Source: Acanthopleura granulata (lineage: Eukaryota; Mollusca; Polyplacophora; Chitonida; Chitonidae). From it: DNA of 64,000 bases. The DNA is taken from NCBI GenBank assembly GCA_016165875.1, contig JABBOT010000027.1:248001-312000 (forward strand), read 5' to 3'. Under the pieces are notes generated by a model that did no database searches, had not been told where the DNA came from, and saw only the letters and a program-made list of their open reading frames with translations. Shown piece after piece: positions 36,969 through 52,100 of the stretch (the stretch's first letter is position 1; every line of letters starts with the position of its first letter). A program made the translations under genes and the position numbers.

Positions 36969-38858
36969 GCCTGGCTGGAAAAACCCGGATGGAGGAAGCT
37001 CAGGTTGATGTGTTTGTGGGCGCGGCTTTTGATCTGGCAAAGGCGATGATTGACGTATTTCAAGCTGCTGAAGGCAAAAAGGTAAACAAAAATTGCTTGG
37101 ACGTATGGAAGCTGATAGAGGACCTCTCTCTGCCTCGACCTGTCATATAGCCTATCAGCTACACCGTAGCTTTACGAGAACAGTCCCAGATCAGGTTTGA
37201 GACGGCTCATATACAGGACAAAATCTCTACAGCTTTTCCAGAATAGTTTACATACGACATGGCATTCGTCTGTTTGATTTCATTTCCATCCGATTAGTTA
37301 ATTCTTAATGTGAAAATGAGATTTTGTTGCTGAGCTGTTCATGTGAGAAATCGTTTGAGGGAAGTGGGTATATTCCACCTTCTTGTGTAACATAATAAGG
37401 ACAGCCGTGGCTTCACGTTCCATTATCGAGGTGTTAAGGAATGTGCTATGGTGTTATGGAGGTGCTATTGCGTCATTGGTGTACTATGGCGTCATGTGTG
37501 TGCTATGATGTTATATGAGTGCTATGGCCGCATTGGTATGCAATGGTGTCTTAGGTGTGCAATGGCGTTTATTGGGTGCTATGGCCTCACTGGTGTGTTG
37601 TAGAGCCATGGGTGTGCGTTAGTGTTTTAGTATGAGAAAGCTAAATGTTACAATCTTAGAAATGTCATTGACAGTTGGAATACAACCAAGGTAAGGCTGC
37701 AAGCCACAGCCGTTTACCAGGCAAAAGTTGAAATGGACCACTACCGTACAAGCGTCAAACGGACTTGTCCCTTTTCCTGGGATCAGTCCATGTCATATCC
37801 AATAGGGGAGTTTCTAGATCGAACTCTTTTATCGCTAAAGGTAAGAAAAGCCCTACTGTACCATGTGACCTGTCAAAAATGTTAGGCAACTATTTCTGAT
37901 TACATTTATTTTACCATGGGCGTCTAAGAAAAGTTCCAAAAAATGTTACTTAGACTACACGTACGATTAGTAAAACTGAGGAGCTGGAAGTTTTTTTTAA
38001 TTTCAGAAGCTCTTGATTGAAGGAGAGTCGGTTGTACCTCCCGAACACAGGTGATCGGTATATCAAAATCAACAAAATTTTCTGACATTTTTGACAAGTC
38101 ACATGACACAGTTGAACTATTTTCACCTTCTACGACAAAAGAGTTCGAACATGAAACTCCCCTATTGAAATTCCCTCCCAAGTTTCATCCCCAAAACCAC
38201 ATGAACATTATGTGCTTCAGCATGATTAAGACGTTGGAGTTAGCAGAATTAATAACATCACAATCATACTTGTTCTATCACTTCATTTATTGTTCGCAAC
38301 TGTGCGTTCTTTCACGTACTTTGCGTATGAAAATATTTGATTCGTTTTGTTATTTCAGGCAGAGCTGTCAAGTTTCAAGAAGAAACTGGTCCTAAATTCT
38401 TGGAAAGTTCGAGTCCACACTTGCGAATAGTAAGAGTGTTTTTTGGTCGGAAATGGGGTAGGTTGGGTTTGATTCTACTATATATATAGTTCCACTGTCT
38501 GCGTTTCTCGATGAACATTTATACGTAACTGGAGTTTCTATACCCCTGGAAAACTGTTGTTGTTAGCTTATAGATAACATTAATCGATTATTGATCACTT
38601 CTCATCAAAGTTTATATGCTTATGGCATTATTATATTGATTTAATGAGACAAGTCTAATACTATACTGTACAGGAATCACATGTTACGTTCTTATTCACT
38701 TCTTCTAGAGGACTTGGATGTATTTCATAAGATGGACTTGGGCTTAGCTGCCTGAGGATTTGGGTACAAAGTACTCCCATGTGACGGCACAAGGCAAGCG
38801 AGTGGAATGTTTAGCTAAAATAGCTACTAGGATTGCGAAGCGTCCTTTGCATCATAAT
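36969..38858 (+). pseudogene. GST-B: sigma-class GST pseudogene (exons 3-5 only)
   Basis: Exon 3 (36969-37081, 113 nt as in GST-C) is intact: acceptor TTCTAG, then LAGKTRMEEAQVDVFVGAAF, ending KK before GTAAAC. Exon 4 (38359-about 38455) matches GST-C exon 4 but has deletions of about 4, 1 and 1 nt, which break the frame, and a stop. Exon 5 (about 38709-38858) keeps YSHVKE-like and KRPL-like codons (TACTCCCATGTGACGGCACA, GGCAAGCGAGTGG) but has a 5' deletion and stops. Similarity to GST-C continues into the 3' flank (CCCTGTGATAGTG at about 38936 and 47147). Exons 1-2 were not found upstream, so this is a 5'-truncated duplicate. It lies in the same orientation as GST-C and 5 kb upstream of it. 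Confidence 0.85.
37428..37628. repeat. Degenerate minisatellite, about 20-22 bp unit
   Basis: Around nine imperfect copies of GGTGTGCTATGGCGTCATTG in intron 3 of pseudogene GST-B. Confidence 0.75.
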
Positions 38859-39282
38859 TCAACACAAACGTTTTATATGTACTGTCTTTTCTAATATTTT
38901 TACATGGAACATTAGCTCTAGTTCTTATACATACCCTGTGATAGTGACTAGACACTTTAAGAATAATTATATTTGTTTACTCCTGCATTAGAGATCAGTA
39001 TATTAAGATATTTCGTATACATAAATTGCAGGTACATAGTTACAAATATTTTATTCACTTGGGCTGTCAAAGCAATGAATGAATCGTAATTGAGTGCCTT
39101 ATGACGTTGATTTTCCTTTTCACCGACATGATACCTAACAGCATGACATCGTTGTTTTCATGAACTTGGAACACTGCTTTTCGTAGACCTGGGTCACCTT
39201 GTTCGTAACTATCATGGCAATGAGCACTGTAGGCATGCATTGCGTCGCCATGGCAATAACGTTAAAATGGTGTCGGGCAAGT

Positions 39283-39321
39283 GAGGCTTCGGATTAAAGT
39301 AATGTAATCCTATTTACAGGT
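39283..39321. repeat. 39 bp direct repeat, copy 1
   Basis: Starts GAGGCTTCGGATTAAAGTAA and ends CCTATTTACAGGT; identical to 40272-40310, 989 bp away. Confidence 0.9.
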
Positions 39322-40271
39322 ACGTAAAATACCATAGGATGTTATGATGATGGTTAAAAATGTTCAAGGAACAACTCCGTGTAATAATTTGATTGTTTCT
39401 CAGTCAGAAATAAGTAGATTTTTTACAGTAAATAATGATGATGTGAACAGCCTTCGTTGTATGTAGGAGAGCGGGACTGATGCGCACAGTCTTCTGCTGT
39501 TCTGTGATATAACAGATGTGAGGTATATAGTTGCATGAAAAGGAAGGAAATGTAACTGATAATAGTTTTCTTTGGGGTAAACACCAATGTCGGAGAGATA
39601 ATTTTGCTGCATTAGTTTTATAACTAGCCTTAAATTAACTCCATATATGTAAACCATTACGTGATGTTACAACTTCTAGGCGTAGTTCATCATTAGTGAG
39701 GTAACACCGGTCCACACATTTTGGAGAATTATGAATGTTAATGGAAGGACTAACAGCAGATTGTTTTGAAGTTTTCAGTTAATTGCAATGTTGGAACTGT
39801 TCAATTAGTAATGTTAGATCATTTTTATGCCCATTTGGGTTAGGCTGATGTGCACGAACACGGTAATGCAGTAATGCTCGGTATATGTATTTCTGATAAT
39901 CTGTGCTTCCAAGTAATACAACATATAAGGTTCTAAGTCAGTTAAGAATTGACAGAAACAGTTATTGTCAGAGAAGTTTTATTCATAAAGATATCTCATG
40001 CTGATTTGTGTACGCCTGAGTCACGTAACAAGAGGCGGAAGCTGTATTACCGTAAAATACGGAAAAGATAATCTGTCTTATTTTTGTCAAGTATAGTCAA
40101 GAGATATGACGCAAGTTTAACTGTGACGAGATAATAGAAAGTGTTGTTACACATTCCAGCATTGTTCTCCAATGGGTAAACATCACCATGAATGTATTAA
40201 TAGCTGTTGGTTTTATCTGATGAATTGAGCCCCGTTCGGCGGTGTTCTTCTTCTGTAATAACGCCGATTTC

Positions 40272-40310
40272 GAGGCTTCGGATTAAAGTAATGTAATCCT
40301 ATTTACAGGT
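40272..40310. repeat. 39 bp direct repeat, copy 2
   Basis: Identical over all 39 bases to 39283-39321. Flanking bases differ on both sides. Confidence 0.9.
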
Positions 40311-41564
40311 GTTGAGTACATTGATTCCACCAACCCTTGATTCCACGCTGAATATCCATATCTCAGCCAGGGGTGGGTGACATATAGTTATATATGAGGG
40401 GAGTATAGTGGGGGAATGTTCCTGAAGCATTGAGCAACGATTTCTTCTTCGAGAATCCAAGCTTGGTAGCTTTATCATGGTTTGTTGGAACTATATGATA
40501 TTCGCTTCTCTGTGTCGAGGTCAAGAAAGTTGAGGTTCGAATCTGTTTTTTGTCAGTTTTGCCAAAATATGTTTAAAACCGGTTAAGAAACTTGCTTCTT
40601 AATTCTATCCACTTGCAGGTAAGGTAATAGTTCAAAGTGATATTGGTTTAAGGAGGTAAGTGTGTTTGGAAAATATTGCCCCGGGGCCAGCTCTCAAAAA
40701 TAACCCTGCAGCTCAGGTCTACTCTAACCTCATCCGACATGACAATCGACTCTGCAAGTTTCGAGGTGTTGCTGACCTGAACGATGTATTTAGGCATGCA
40801 CTAATTATCGTAATCGAGGATGAACCATAATATCACTTACTTGGTCCTCTTAATTCTGCGGCTCAGCCATAAGCTCAGAGTTACATATATATAGACACAC
40901 ATCCTCCACACGAGAAGTAGCGCGCACATAATGGCAGAGATCATACTCCTTGTTTGCCTCGCGAGGGAGTGTGTTATTCCCGGGGTGCAAAAAGTAGGTC
41001 GGTCGTACTGTTCAAGTGTTAACGTCTCGCATAGCGGGCTTAGAAAGAGTTCCAGGCTTGCGGTGACAAGGTAAGTGTGCTTTGAAGCACGAGCCGATCG
41101 CACCAGCGATCATTAACAGATCACCTCCGTCAGATATAAACACATCGAGCACGGATGTATAGCTGCTTGAACTAGGTACCTGATTGCGTCGGTAGCAACC
41201 ACTGCTCATATTGCTCACCCTAACTGACTTGCTGCGCCATGTACCTAAGCAAGTCTGTTGATGATAAAGACTAGATCAAATGGTGCAGTTGAGAAGGTGT
41301 TGCAGAAGCGCATGCTAGTTAGGATCCACATATTACCCATAACTATAGCCATCCGTTGCCGTTGACCTCTTTATGTAATGTGTGTTTATATAATTCAGAA
41401 ACATAAATTTACACATCTTAGAACTAGTCAAGATAGACAACTCTGACGCCGATCGATCAGCCACCGGTTCATCGATTATGCAGCAGCTCACGCTCTTACA
41501 CTCAGTTAGAAGAAGAAAGGGAAGGCTCGGATAATTTTTCAGCTTTTGGTTCTGCTTGCCGTTT

Positions 41565-41809
41565 GAAAGCTGGTGTATATGACTCGTACAGGCGTCTATG
41601 AAAGCTGGTGTATATGACTCGTACAGGCGTCTATGAAAGCTGGTGTATGTGACTCGTACAGGCGTCTATGAAAGCTGGTGTATATGACTCGTACAGGCGT
41701 CTATGAAAGCTGGTGTATATGACTCGTACAGGCGTCTATGAAAGCTGGTGTATGTGACTCGTACAGGCGTCTATGAAAGCTGGTGTATATGACTCGTACA
41801 GGCTTCTAT
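41565..41809. repeat. Minisatellite, 35 bp unit x 7
   Basis: Unit starts GAAAGCTGGTGTATATGACT and ends GGCGTCTAT, at 41565, 41600, 41635, 41670, 41705, 41740 and 41775. Copies differ only at TATAT/TATGT and in the last unit (GGCTTCTAT). Confidence 0.95.
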
Positions 41810-42831
41810 GAAACATTTGTTATACATTACATTTATGCTTAGTGTTTGTTGAACTTCAGTCACTACAGCTAGCATGTATCTATTTACAGTGATGAGAACA
41901 TCAAAAGATATGGTTTACAATATAATAGAATAATAGAACAGAATAATAGAAAATAAATAAAGGATTTTAAAGAATAACTAGAGGAAACAGATAAGAGCAC
42001 ACACAAATATAATAATTTTTTTATAACAGAATAATAATGTAGATGGGGAAAATTAGATATTTTACAGTACATAAAGGTTGCCATAATTTTGGCAGACATA
42101 GGCCTACTGAGGTACCGTGGCTGTTACAGAGATAATTTTCACAACATGTCCTCTGTCGTATCTTTTTTGTATTATCATGTAGGATATATTTCGACTGGTA
42201 TGCCCCCTCGCCCCCTCGCCCCCCCCCTCCACACTTTTGTTAAGGTTTACTATTCCAAGGGGTCGTTTTGTGAAAAACAAACTGAATTTGTCCATGTAAT
42301 TTGTCCATGTTGAATTGTTTTAAGCTGTGGAATACCAACAAGATACTGACAAATTTTCTACCTGTTTCATCCATTTTTAAGATTTTGATCCTGTTTTAGA
42401 CTGTTTTGGCAGTTTACCTGACATTCCAGAAGCATTGCTAGTTTGTTGTACTCTAAATTGAAATTTAATACATGGTCAGTAAGTATTCTTAAGTGAAACC
42501 AAGTTCTGATCTGTTTCGCCCAGTTTGGAAAAAGTCATGTGTTTTTTGTTCTGGCATAGATTTGAGCTATTCCGTCAGCTCAAACCGACCAGAAACATGT
42601 CTTGCTTCACAGTTTAATGTTTCTAGAAATGCTTGTTTCCAGATATGTCGTGAAAAACCAGTGTAGAAGTCGCCTCAAACATTTCATGTGTACAATTCAC
42701 TTAAGCATCCGAACCCAAGATATGACAACGTGAGTTGTAAGCAAAACTCTCGTTTTGAGCCCAACTTATACTTTAGCTGATCCAGCTGTTGTACTACGCA
42801 GTCAACAGACCCCTTTTAATCCTAACAGGTT

Positions 42832-43376
42832 CTAGTTCATTTATGAAGACGTGGAGTCCTTATATTTGTTTATTTATTTGATTCGTGTTTTACACCGTAC
42901 TCAAGAATATTTCACTTATACCACGGCGGCCAGCATTATGGTGGGAGAGAACCGGACAGAGCCCGGGGGAAATCCGCGACCATCCACAGGTTGCTGGCAG
43001 ACCTTCCCACGTACAGCCGGAGAGAAAGCCAGCATGAGCCGGACTTGAACTTTCAGCGAGCGCATTGGTGGGAGGCTTCAGGGTCATTACGCTGCGCTAG
43101 AGAGCTAACCGACTGAGCCCCGGAGACCCCCGGGTGTCTTTATAATTTATGTATGTTGCGTGTCTTCTTGTGAGTCCATGTCGCCAAGGTGTTGCCGCGA
43201 TTGGAACATCATAATGAAGACACCAGATATGACACACCACCCAGTGACATTATAAAGACACTGAGCCAATCGACGAGTCATGTTTCCTTAGGTATATGAC
43301 GCGACCCGGGATAGATACCAGATTACCCGATCCTGAAAGGCGGAGGCTCTAACTACTAGGCCACCGATGCGGTGTT
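42832..43376 (-). mobile_element. SINE-2 copy interrupted by SINE-1
   Basis: 3' end at 42832-42864 (TATGAAGACGTGGAGTCCTT) and the remainder at 43136-43376 (GAAGACACCAGATATGACAC, box region GCGGAGGCTCTAACTACTAG). Read on the minus strand, the head is CCGCATCGGTGGCCTAGTAG. Confidence 0.85.
42865..43135 (-). mobile_element. SINE-1, full length, nested in SINE-2
   Basis: Complete from TTATTTATTTGATTCGTGTT to the head GCTCAGTCGGTTAGCTCTCT read on the minus strand. A 9 bp near-duplication flanks it: GTCCTTATA at 42856-42864 and GTCTTTATA at 43136-43144. Confidence 0.85.
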
Positions 43377-43908
43377 CGAAATAAAAGCTACTTTAGTGCA
43401 CGCCATAGACAGATGTCAGCGGTAATGTGTGGCAAGAAAATAAATTCCATTCTTTCATTGTGATTCCAAGAAGACAAGATAGTAGCTAACTTAATTTTCG
43501 TTTTATTAGTATCTCGGTTGTTAAAATTTTCAAACCCGAGCCATTTTGGGAAAGTGGAGAGTATACGTTTTTTATTATTTACCAAAATTGAGCTGAAAAT
43601 ATGGGACGAATATGAAGTGATTCGGCACTGACACTGACCCAGACCTGGGTCATCCCTGTGCGACAGCGGTTTGAAATAAGCTGTATTTGAAGATGATGAA
43701 AGTAAGCAATGACTATATGATGTAAGGGCTAGAAGAATTGCGCGCACGTGAATGTATGAGGATATCCTGTTTTAAATACGATATATATATATTTCCCATA
43801 TTTACTTGTGCTACGTTTTGCATTACGACAACTAGTTATAAATGTAGACCATTTCTGAACTGTATCCTGCCTCATACAGATCTCTGCGTGTATTCAGCAA
43901 TTGCGAAG

Positions 43909-47069
<3,161 letters not shown>

Positions 47070-47320
47070 CTCAAACTGAAATGCACTATTTTATATACAT
47101 GAAACATTAGCGTTAGTATTATATACAAGTTACAAAAATATACCCTGTGATAGTGTATAGTCGTCTGTAAGAACATCTTTGTTGTTGTTGTTCTTTTACT
47201 GGTCGATATCTTTAAAAAAAATTAGATAGTGTGCATCTTTGTAACGTAATTATGTGTTCTCATAAAATACAGGATACATGGTTTATAAAATACTTAGGTA
47301 CCTGGGCTTCATAGGCATTG

Positions 47321-47326
47321 AATAAA
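47321..47326 (+). other. Polyadenylation signal of GST-C
   Basis: AATAAA in the context GGCATTGAATAAACCGC, 252 nt after the GST-C stop codon. The stretch just upstream is similar to the GST-B 3' flank, where the hexamer context is decayed. Confidence 0.5.
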
Positions 47327-47447
47327 CCGCAGTTAACAGTCTTAATACAGCGAATTTTTTCAGTTCATTGTTTGAAGTAATTTGCATGGATTGACCTTGA
47401 TGATATCTGACATTATATTCAACAGTTTGTATGCACAACGACAGCCT

Positions 47448-47662
47448 TCTGGCCGAGGGGATTAGCGCGTTAGCGCCGTTATGACTCAGGTGCCTCTCCC
47501 CAATGCGGTCGCTGTGAGTTCAAGTCAGCTAATGCTGGCTTTCTCTCCGGCCAGTAACCTGGGGATAATCATGGGTTTCCACTCACCATAATGCTGGCCG
47601 CCGTCGCATAACTGAAATATTTTCGAGCACGGCGTAAACCACCAATCAAACAAATGAATAAA
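47448..47662 (+). mobile_element. SINE-1, near full length
   Basis: Head GGGGATTAGCGCGTTAGCGC, GGTCGCTGTGAGTTCAAGTC, body, and tail GGCGTAAACCACCAATCAAA. Confidence 0.85.
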
Positions 47663-48335
47663 TTGAATGCACAACGAGTTAAAAAGCTGTTCACTTTTCA
47701 AGATGGACAGTGGACTACATCTGCACGTGTGGCAGTAATTAATATCTTAATGATCTTACAAAATTATTATTTTTGTTGTTTTTTCTTCTCCACACTCCTC
47801 TGTCGGTGTGCATTCGGCCATTGTCAGGGCTGTATGGTTTCTTTGCTTCGCAGTATCCTTTGACTCTACTGTGCAGTTACATGCGATTCGAGTTACAGAT
47901 CAGTTTGAAAATTCTCCATGCATATCTCCAGTTGCCAGTTTCTAAATCGATGTTATGTGCACCAAGCCTTTGGGGACACTGTGATTAGCCACAGCAGCTC
48001 TTTCTCTCTGACACTTAGAGGGTCCCAGCGTGTTACACGCCTTTAGACTGACGTCGTACTGCACACCAAAGATTACACAGTCGTCATCGAAGGACTGAAG
48101 GGATATGGCCACTGGTTTGTGGTCTAAGTGGAATCATACCGATATTGGGCGTATTCCCTGACGATGGTTGCGATTAGGGTGTCTTAGCTCTAGGATAGTT
48201 GGCTGGGAAGGTTATACAGTTAAAGCTTTCGGTCAGCTATGTCGCTAAAATCCCGTTATGCAAGTTTACGTCTCCTGAACTTTGCGAGAACAGAAAGAAA
48301 GCCCCCAAAACTAAGATATTTACTTTGAAATCCTC

Positions 48336-48560
48336 TTTGCCCGAGTGCCTTGCGTGCTAGCGCGGCACAATGACCCGCGAATCTCTGCAGTCTCTCTGAG
48401 TTCAAGGTTATGGTGGCTTCCTAAGCGATCGAGTGGACAGGTCTGCAAGAACTTATGGTTGGTCGTGGGTTTCCTTCGGGCTCTGCCTCCCACTATAATA
48501 CGTGTGTCAGTAAAATATCCTTTAGTTTGGCGCGAAACACCAAATCACATAAATAAACCA
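48336..48560 (+). mobile_element. SINE-1, diverged
   Basis: GCGTGCTAGCGCGGCACAAT, GGTTGGTCGTGGGTTTCCTT, CTCCCACTATAATAC and tail GCGCGAAACACCAAATCACA. Confidence 0.75.
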
Positions 48561-49141
48561 ATCCTTGGTAGAAGATCATAATGCCTGCATTGGCAAAAAG
48601 GACAGTTTTCTGACAGTTAGGAGTGGCCCGCTCTTCAGGGACTTTAGGTCAATGCAATAAGCTATGGTCCAATGGTTTAACCATTAACCGAAAAACAAAA
48701 AACAAAGCAATACAAAGCAGGTCTGAATTGAAAAATACTACAGCAATGAAAGAAGTATCTAAAAAAGAAATCCTCAACCCAGACCGTATAAGGACTGACT
48801 GTATGGATAGTAAAATTAACACTACAACAAATATAACATGAAACCTTTTTGGAATATCGCATATATTGTATGGTAAATGTGTTCAGAGTAATTATTACTA
48901 AACCTAAACCTAAACCTAAACGAAAGTTTCTGTAAAGTTTCTACCCGCATGAGGACAAGGTGTACCGTTTGACCACTGCTTTTCTGACCAGACTCCTGTT
49001 GTAGCATCTGGCAACATCGGTGACCAGATTATATGTTACAGCATCGTTGAGTTGAGCCATATACGTTGAGTTTAGCTACATGTGCAGTGCGTCTGGACTA
49101 AGTGTATCGGAATGTACTGGTGTCATCTTATTATACCTCAT

Positions 49142-52100
49142 CTAATATTCGCTAGCCGGCCTTGATTTGATCCATTCAGCAATCTTTGGTAAAGACTCGA
49201 TTTTCTGACGATGTTTCTGGACGTTTGGGAACGGGCCTAAAATAGTCTTGGCGTCGTCCTTCAACATGCCTTCCATGCATTCCAACAAGGTTAACATACA
49301 GAGATCAGCGTACGTCAGCTGAAAAGGAGAAAAGACGACGATGTGATTAATTCATCAGATACGTCGTTAAAATTCAAAACTCAAACATTTGTTCTACTTG
49401 ATTACGTCATTTTTCATTTCTTTGCAAATTTGGGGAGGGGTGTTAACACCATGCAGTGAAGAATATTTCACTTATACTAAGGCATTCGAGTTTATTGGTA
49501 CAGATAAAACCGGAAATTAACAGCTGTACAGCTTCCCTAAGTATCTGACAAACTTCCTGACTTTAGAATCTGTGGGGCTGAACTCGACCACCGACCTCAT
49601 TGGTAAATGGCCGTTTGGGCGAGCCATGCTTTCGACCCCATGGGCCCGTGATTTTCCCTTCGGAAAGGTTTTAGTAGTTTTTCAGCTTTTCTTTTGAAAG
49701 GACCAGACCGCTATTAGCCATGAGTGCATTCTGGTCATCCATGAATCTATCACGGTGTTTATATCTATTTATTTTATTCATTTTTTTCGCCGTACTCAAG
49801 ATTATTTCACTTACACGACAGCTGCCAACATTATGGTGGGAGAAAAACGAGCACGCTTTTGATATATCACCATTTCAAAAGGGCACCTTGCTGCACAGTG
49901 GTATCAGTTTTGTTGTGTTATAGGGACACGGTCGCCCAAATAGTAGGTATTTTTGTGTTATTACAGAATGACATGAGTATTAGGTATTTTTCTTAAGAAG
50001 TAAACGTTACAATCTTTCGCTACTCCCCATCCCCCGCACTGTATGTTAAGTGAATGTTTAAAAATAACAAAAACACTGAAGCCTGCCAGAATATTTAAAC
50101 GAGGGTCTGACAATTCATGGGAAATGGAGCATGCGCACAGGGCTCGGTATATTTTATATGTAAGCAAACGTGGATGATGACACCCATTAAAGAAGGATTT
50201 ACGGCTCTCTCGGAATATAATCGGCCAAAAAGAGGCGTAAAGAGAGCTCAGCAGGTTAACAAGTAAGTCTCTAGTTTTAACTGCTGGCCAGTTGCCACAC
50301 AATCGTTTCCGGCTCATAATATAACGAGCACATTATTATTAACCTTTTCTCAATGCTGATTAAGCTACTACACCCTGCATGTATCTATGTGTATCAAAAT
50401 TCGAAATTATACGAGTTCGTGGGGCCAATATCGACTGATCCCGAAGGCCTGCTGATATGTTTGGGGCTCTTTCGGTTGAATATTAATGAGGTAAAGTGGC
50501 CTGCCCGCTTTGTGTTGAATTCGAATACCGGTAGGTCCTCTCCGGGCTCGTACAAGGTAAATACTCAATGGATATTTTAATTTCAACGTGACTCATTTAG
50601 TTTATGAAAGAACTTCAAATCTTCGTTAAGACGTCGCAATCAGAATTTGTTAAAAATCCAAAATCCCATGGGGCGACTAGGCTATGTCTCCTTAAACAAC
50701 AATCAAATAAATTAACAAGATTTGTGTTAAACAGGAACACACGAGTAGAAAAAGTAACCACATTTAAATGAGCAATGTGTGTAATTTTGGGATTTGGTCA
50801 CAGCGTATAACATGTCTTGGGACTGAACTCGAATTATACACCAAAGATACTGCAGTTTACATCGAAGCGACATTATGTTAATGAACTAAGTTTAAGGCTC
50901 AAAAGGGTAGCGGCTGTCATTCAAACAAGGGAACAGTGCAAACTCAATTACCACAAAACCCTTTAGGGCAGACATTTGACGTAAACTTAAAAAGGAAATA
51001 TTTTTAGGTTTCCAAAATACCTACCCCGCTGCCAACCAAAAAGCCCGAGCTGTTTTTCCCAATCGCTGCGTCAAAAGCCTGAAAAACGCTGGGGGCTGTC
51101 TGTTCCTTAAATTTCTTTAAAGCCTCAGCCTGGTCAAAAATGTGAAACACAGCTCAATATAACTTAATTTTCGAAAACGTTTACCGTTGTAACTTGAGAC
51201 TATGTACATGTATGCCAATAATGAAAAATATAAATTTAATTACACTTGATTAATTATTCGGTGTATACCACATTGTGTCAATCAACTTACAGCGAGCCGT
51301 GTCTTTATAGGAAAACAGAAAAGAGACAAAGCGAAAGTGTACTGTTTTGTACACATGTATTTGTACACATTTTTGTTCACATTAATGTGTATCTACAGAG
51401 AGGAGTGCATGCAAGGTAAACGTTAATGTAGCTGCACAAGCTTGCTACTTATAGTGCATATCTGATGCACGTGTAGTACAAACATGGAAGTGAGCAAAGG
51501 GAAGAGGGTAAGAGTAGAAACATGGAAGTGAGCAAAGAGAAGAGGGTAAGAGTAGAGACCACAGGGAAGACATTACGAAATATGATATGCCTATTTTAAA
51601 GCTCGTACATTCGCATCTCTTTGGAAATTCTATACCTAAATAGGGTGTCGAATAACAGGATAGGATCGAAGAAACATTACGGGTGTTTATGATTTAGAAG
51701 AGCAACAGTTTGACATTTTTCGTTTGCCAGTTCGGTAGTGATATCCCCGGGTATAGGTTGAGAGATATCTGGTATTTCTGCTGAATGGCTTCCGTTATTT
51801 GCCGTTTTGCAGGCGTCAGTCGTCCACCACATAGCCTTAATAAAACAATAACTTTGTTCATTGTAGATTCAGACATATGTTTTAGTACTCATACCCTTGT
51901 TTTTAAACGTATGCTATTATGAAATGTTTGTGTTCTTGTGGTAAAACCAGCCAATCAAGGTTTACTCTTAGGGTGTACATGGAATATAGGAACAGCTTAT
52001 ACGACATTGTAACCGTCACAAAATATAATACCTTTATGTTTTCGTCTCCTTCAAAATATAATTTGATTAAAGGACCAAAGATGTCTTCCACGGCTCCTGT

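Larger units (their letters stand above)
38859..43908. other. Intergenic between GST-B and GST-C, no gene supported
   Basis: Holds a decayed fold-back copy (39170-39295), a 39 bp direct repeat (39283 and 40272), a 35 bp minisatellite (41565-41809) and a SINE-2/SINE-1 nest (42832-43376). Open frames such as 40837-41103 (minus) and 43388-43747 (minus) have no recognisable domain. Confidence 0.5.

Noticed and set aside
41565..41809. Regular 35 bp units as a CRISPR-like array
   Set aside because: Units are contiguous with no unique spacers, and the genome is eukaryotic; it is a minisatellite.
43738..43908. Upstream extension of GST-C from an earlier start
   Set aside because: The frame is open but the sequence lacks GST similarity; MPKYKLIYF matches the family N-terminus exactly at 43909.
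48898..48922. CCTAAA repeats as an interstitial telomere
   Set aside because: Only about 3.5 units of TTTAGG; most lophotrochozoan telomeres are TTAGGG. Too short to mean anything.
51694..51876. Minus frame in GST-D intron 3 as an extra exon
   Set aside because: GST-D already has an intact 105 nt exon 4 at 51129-51025 with correct phase; this frame has no GST similarity.
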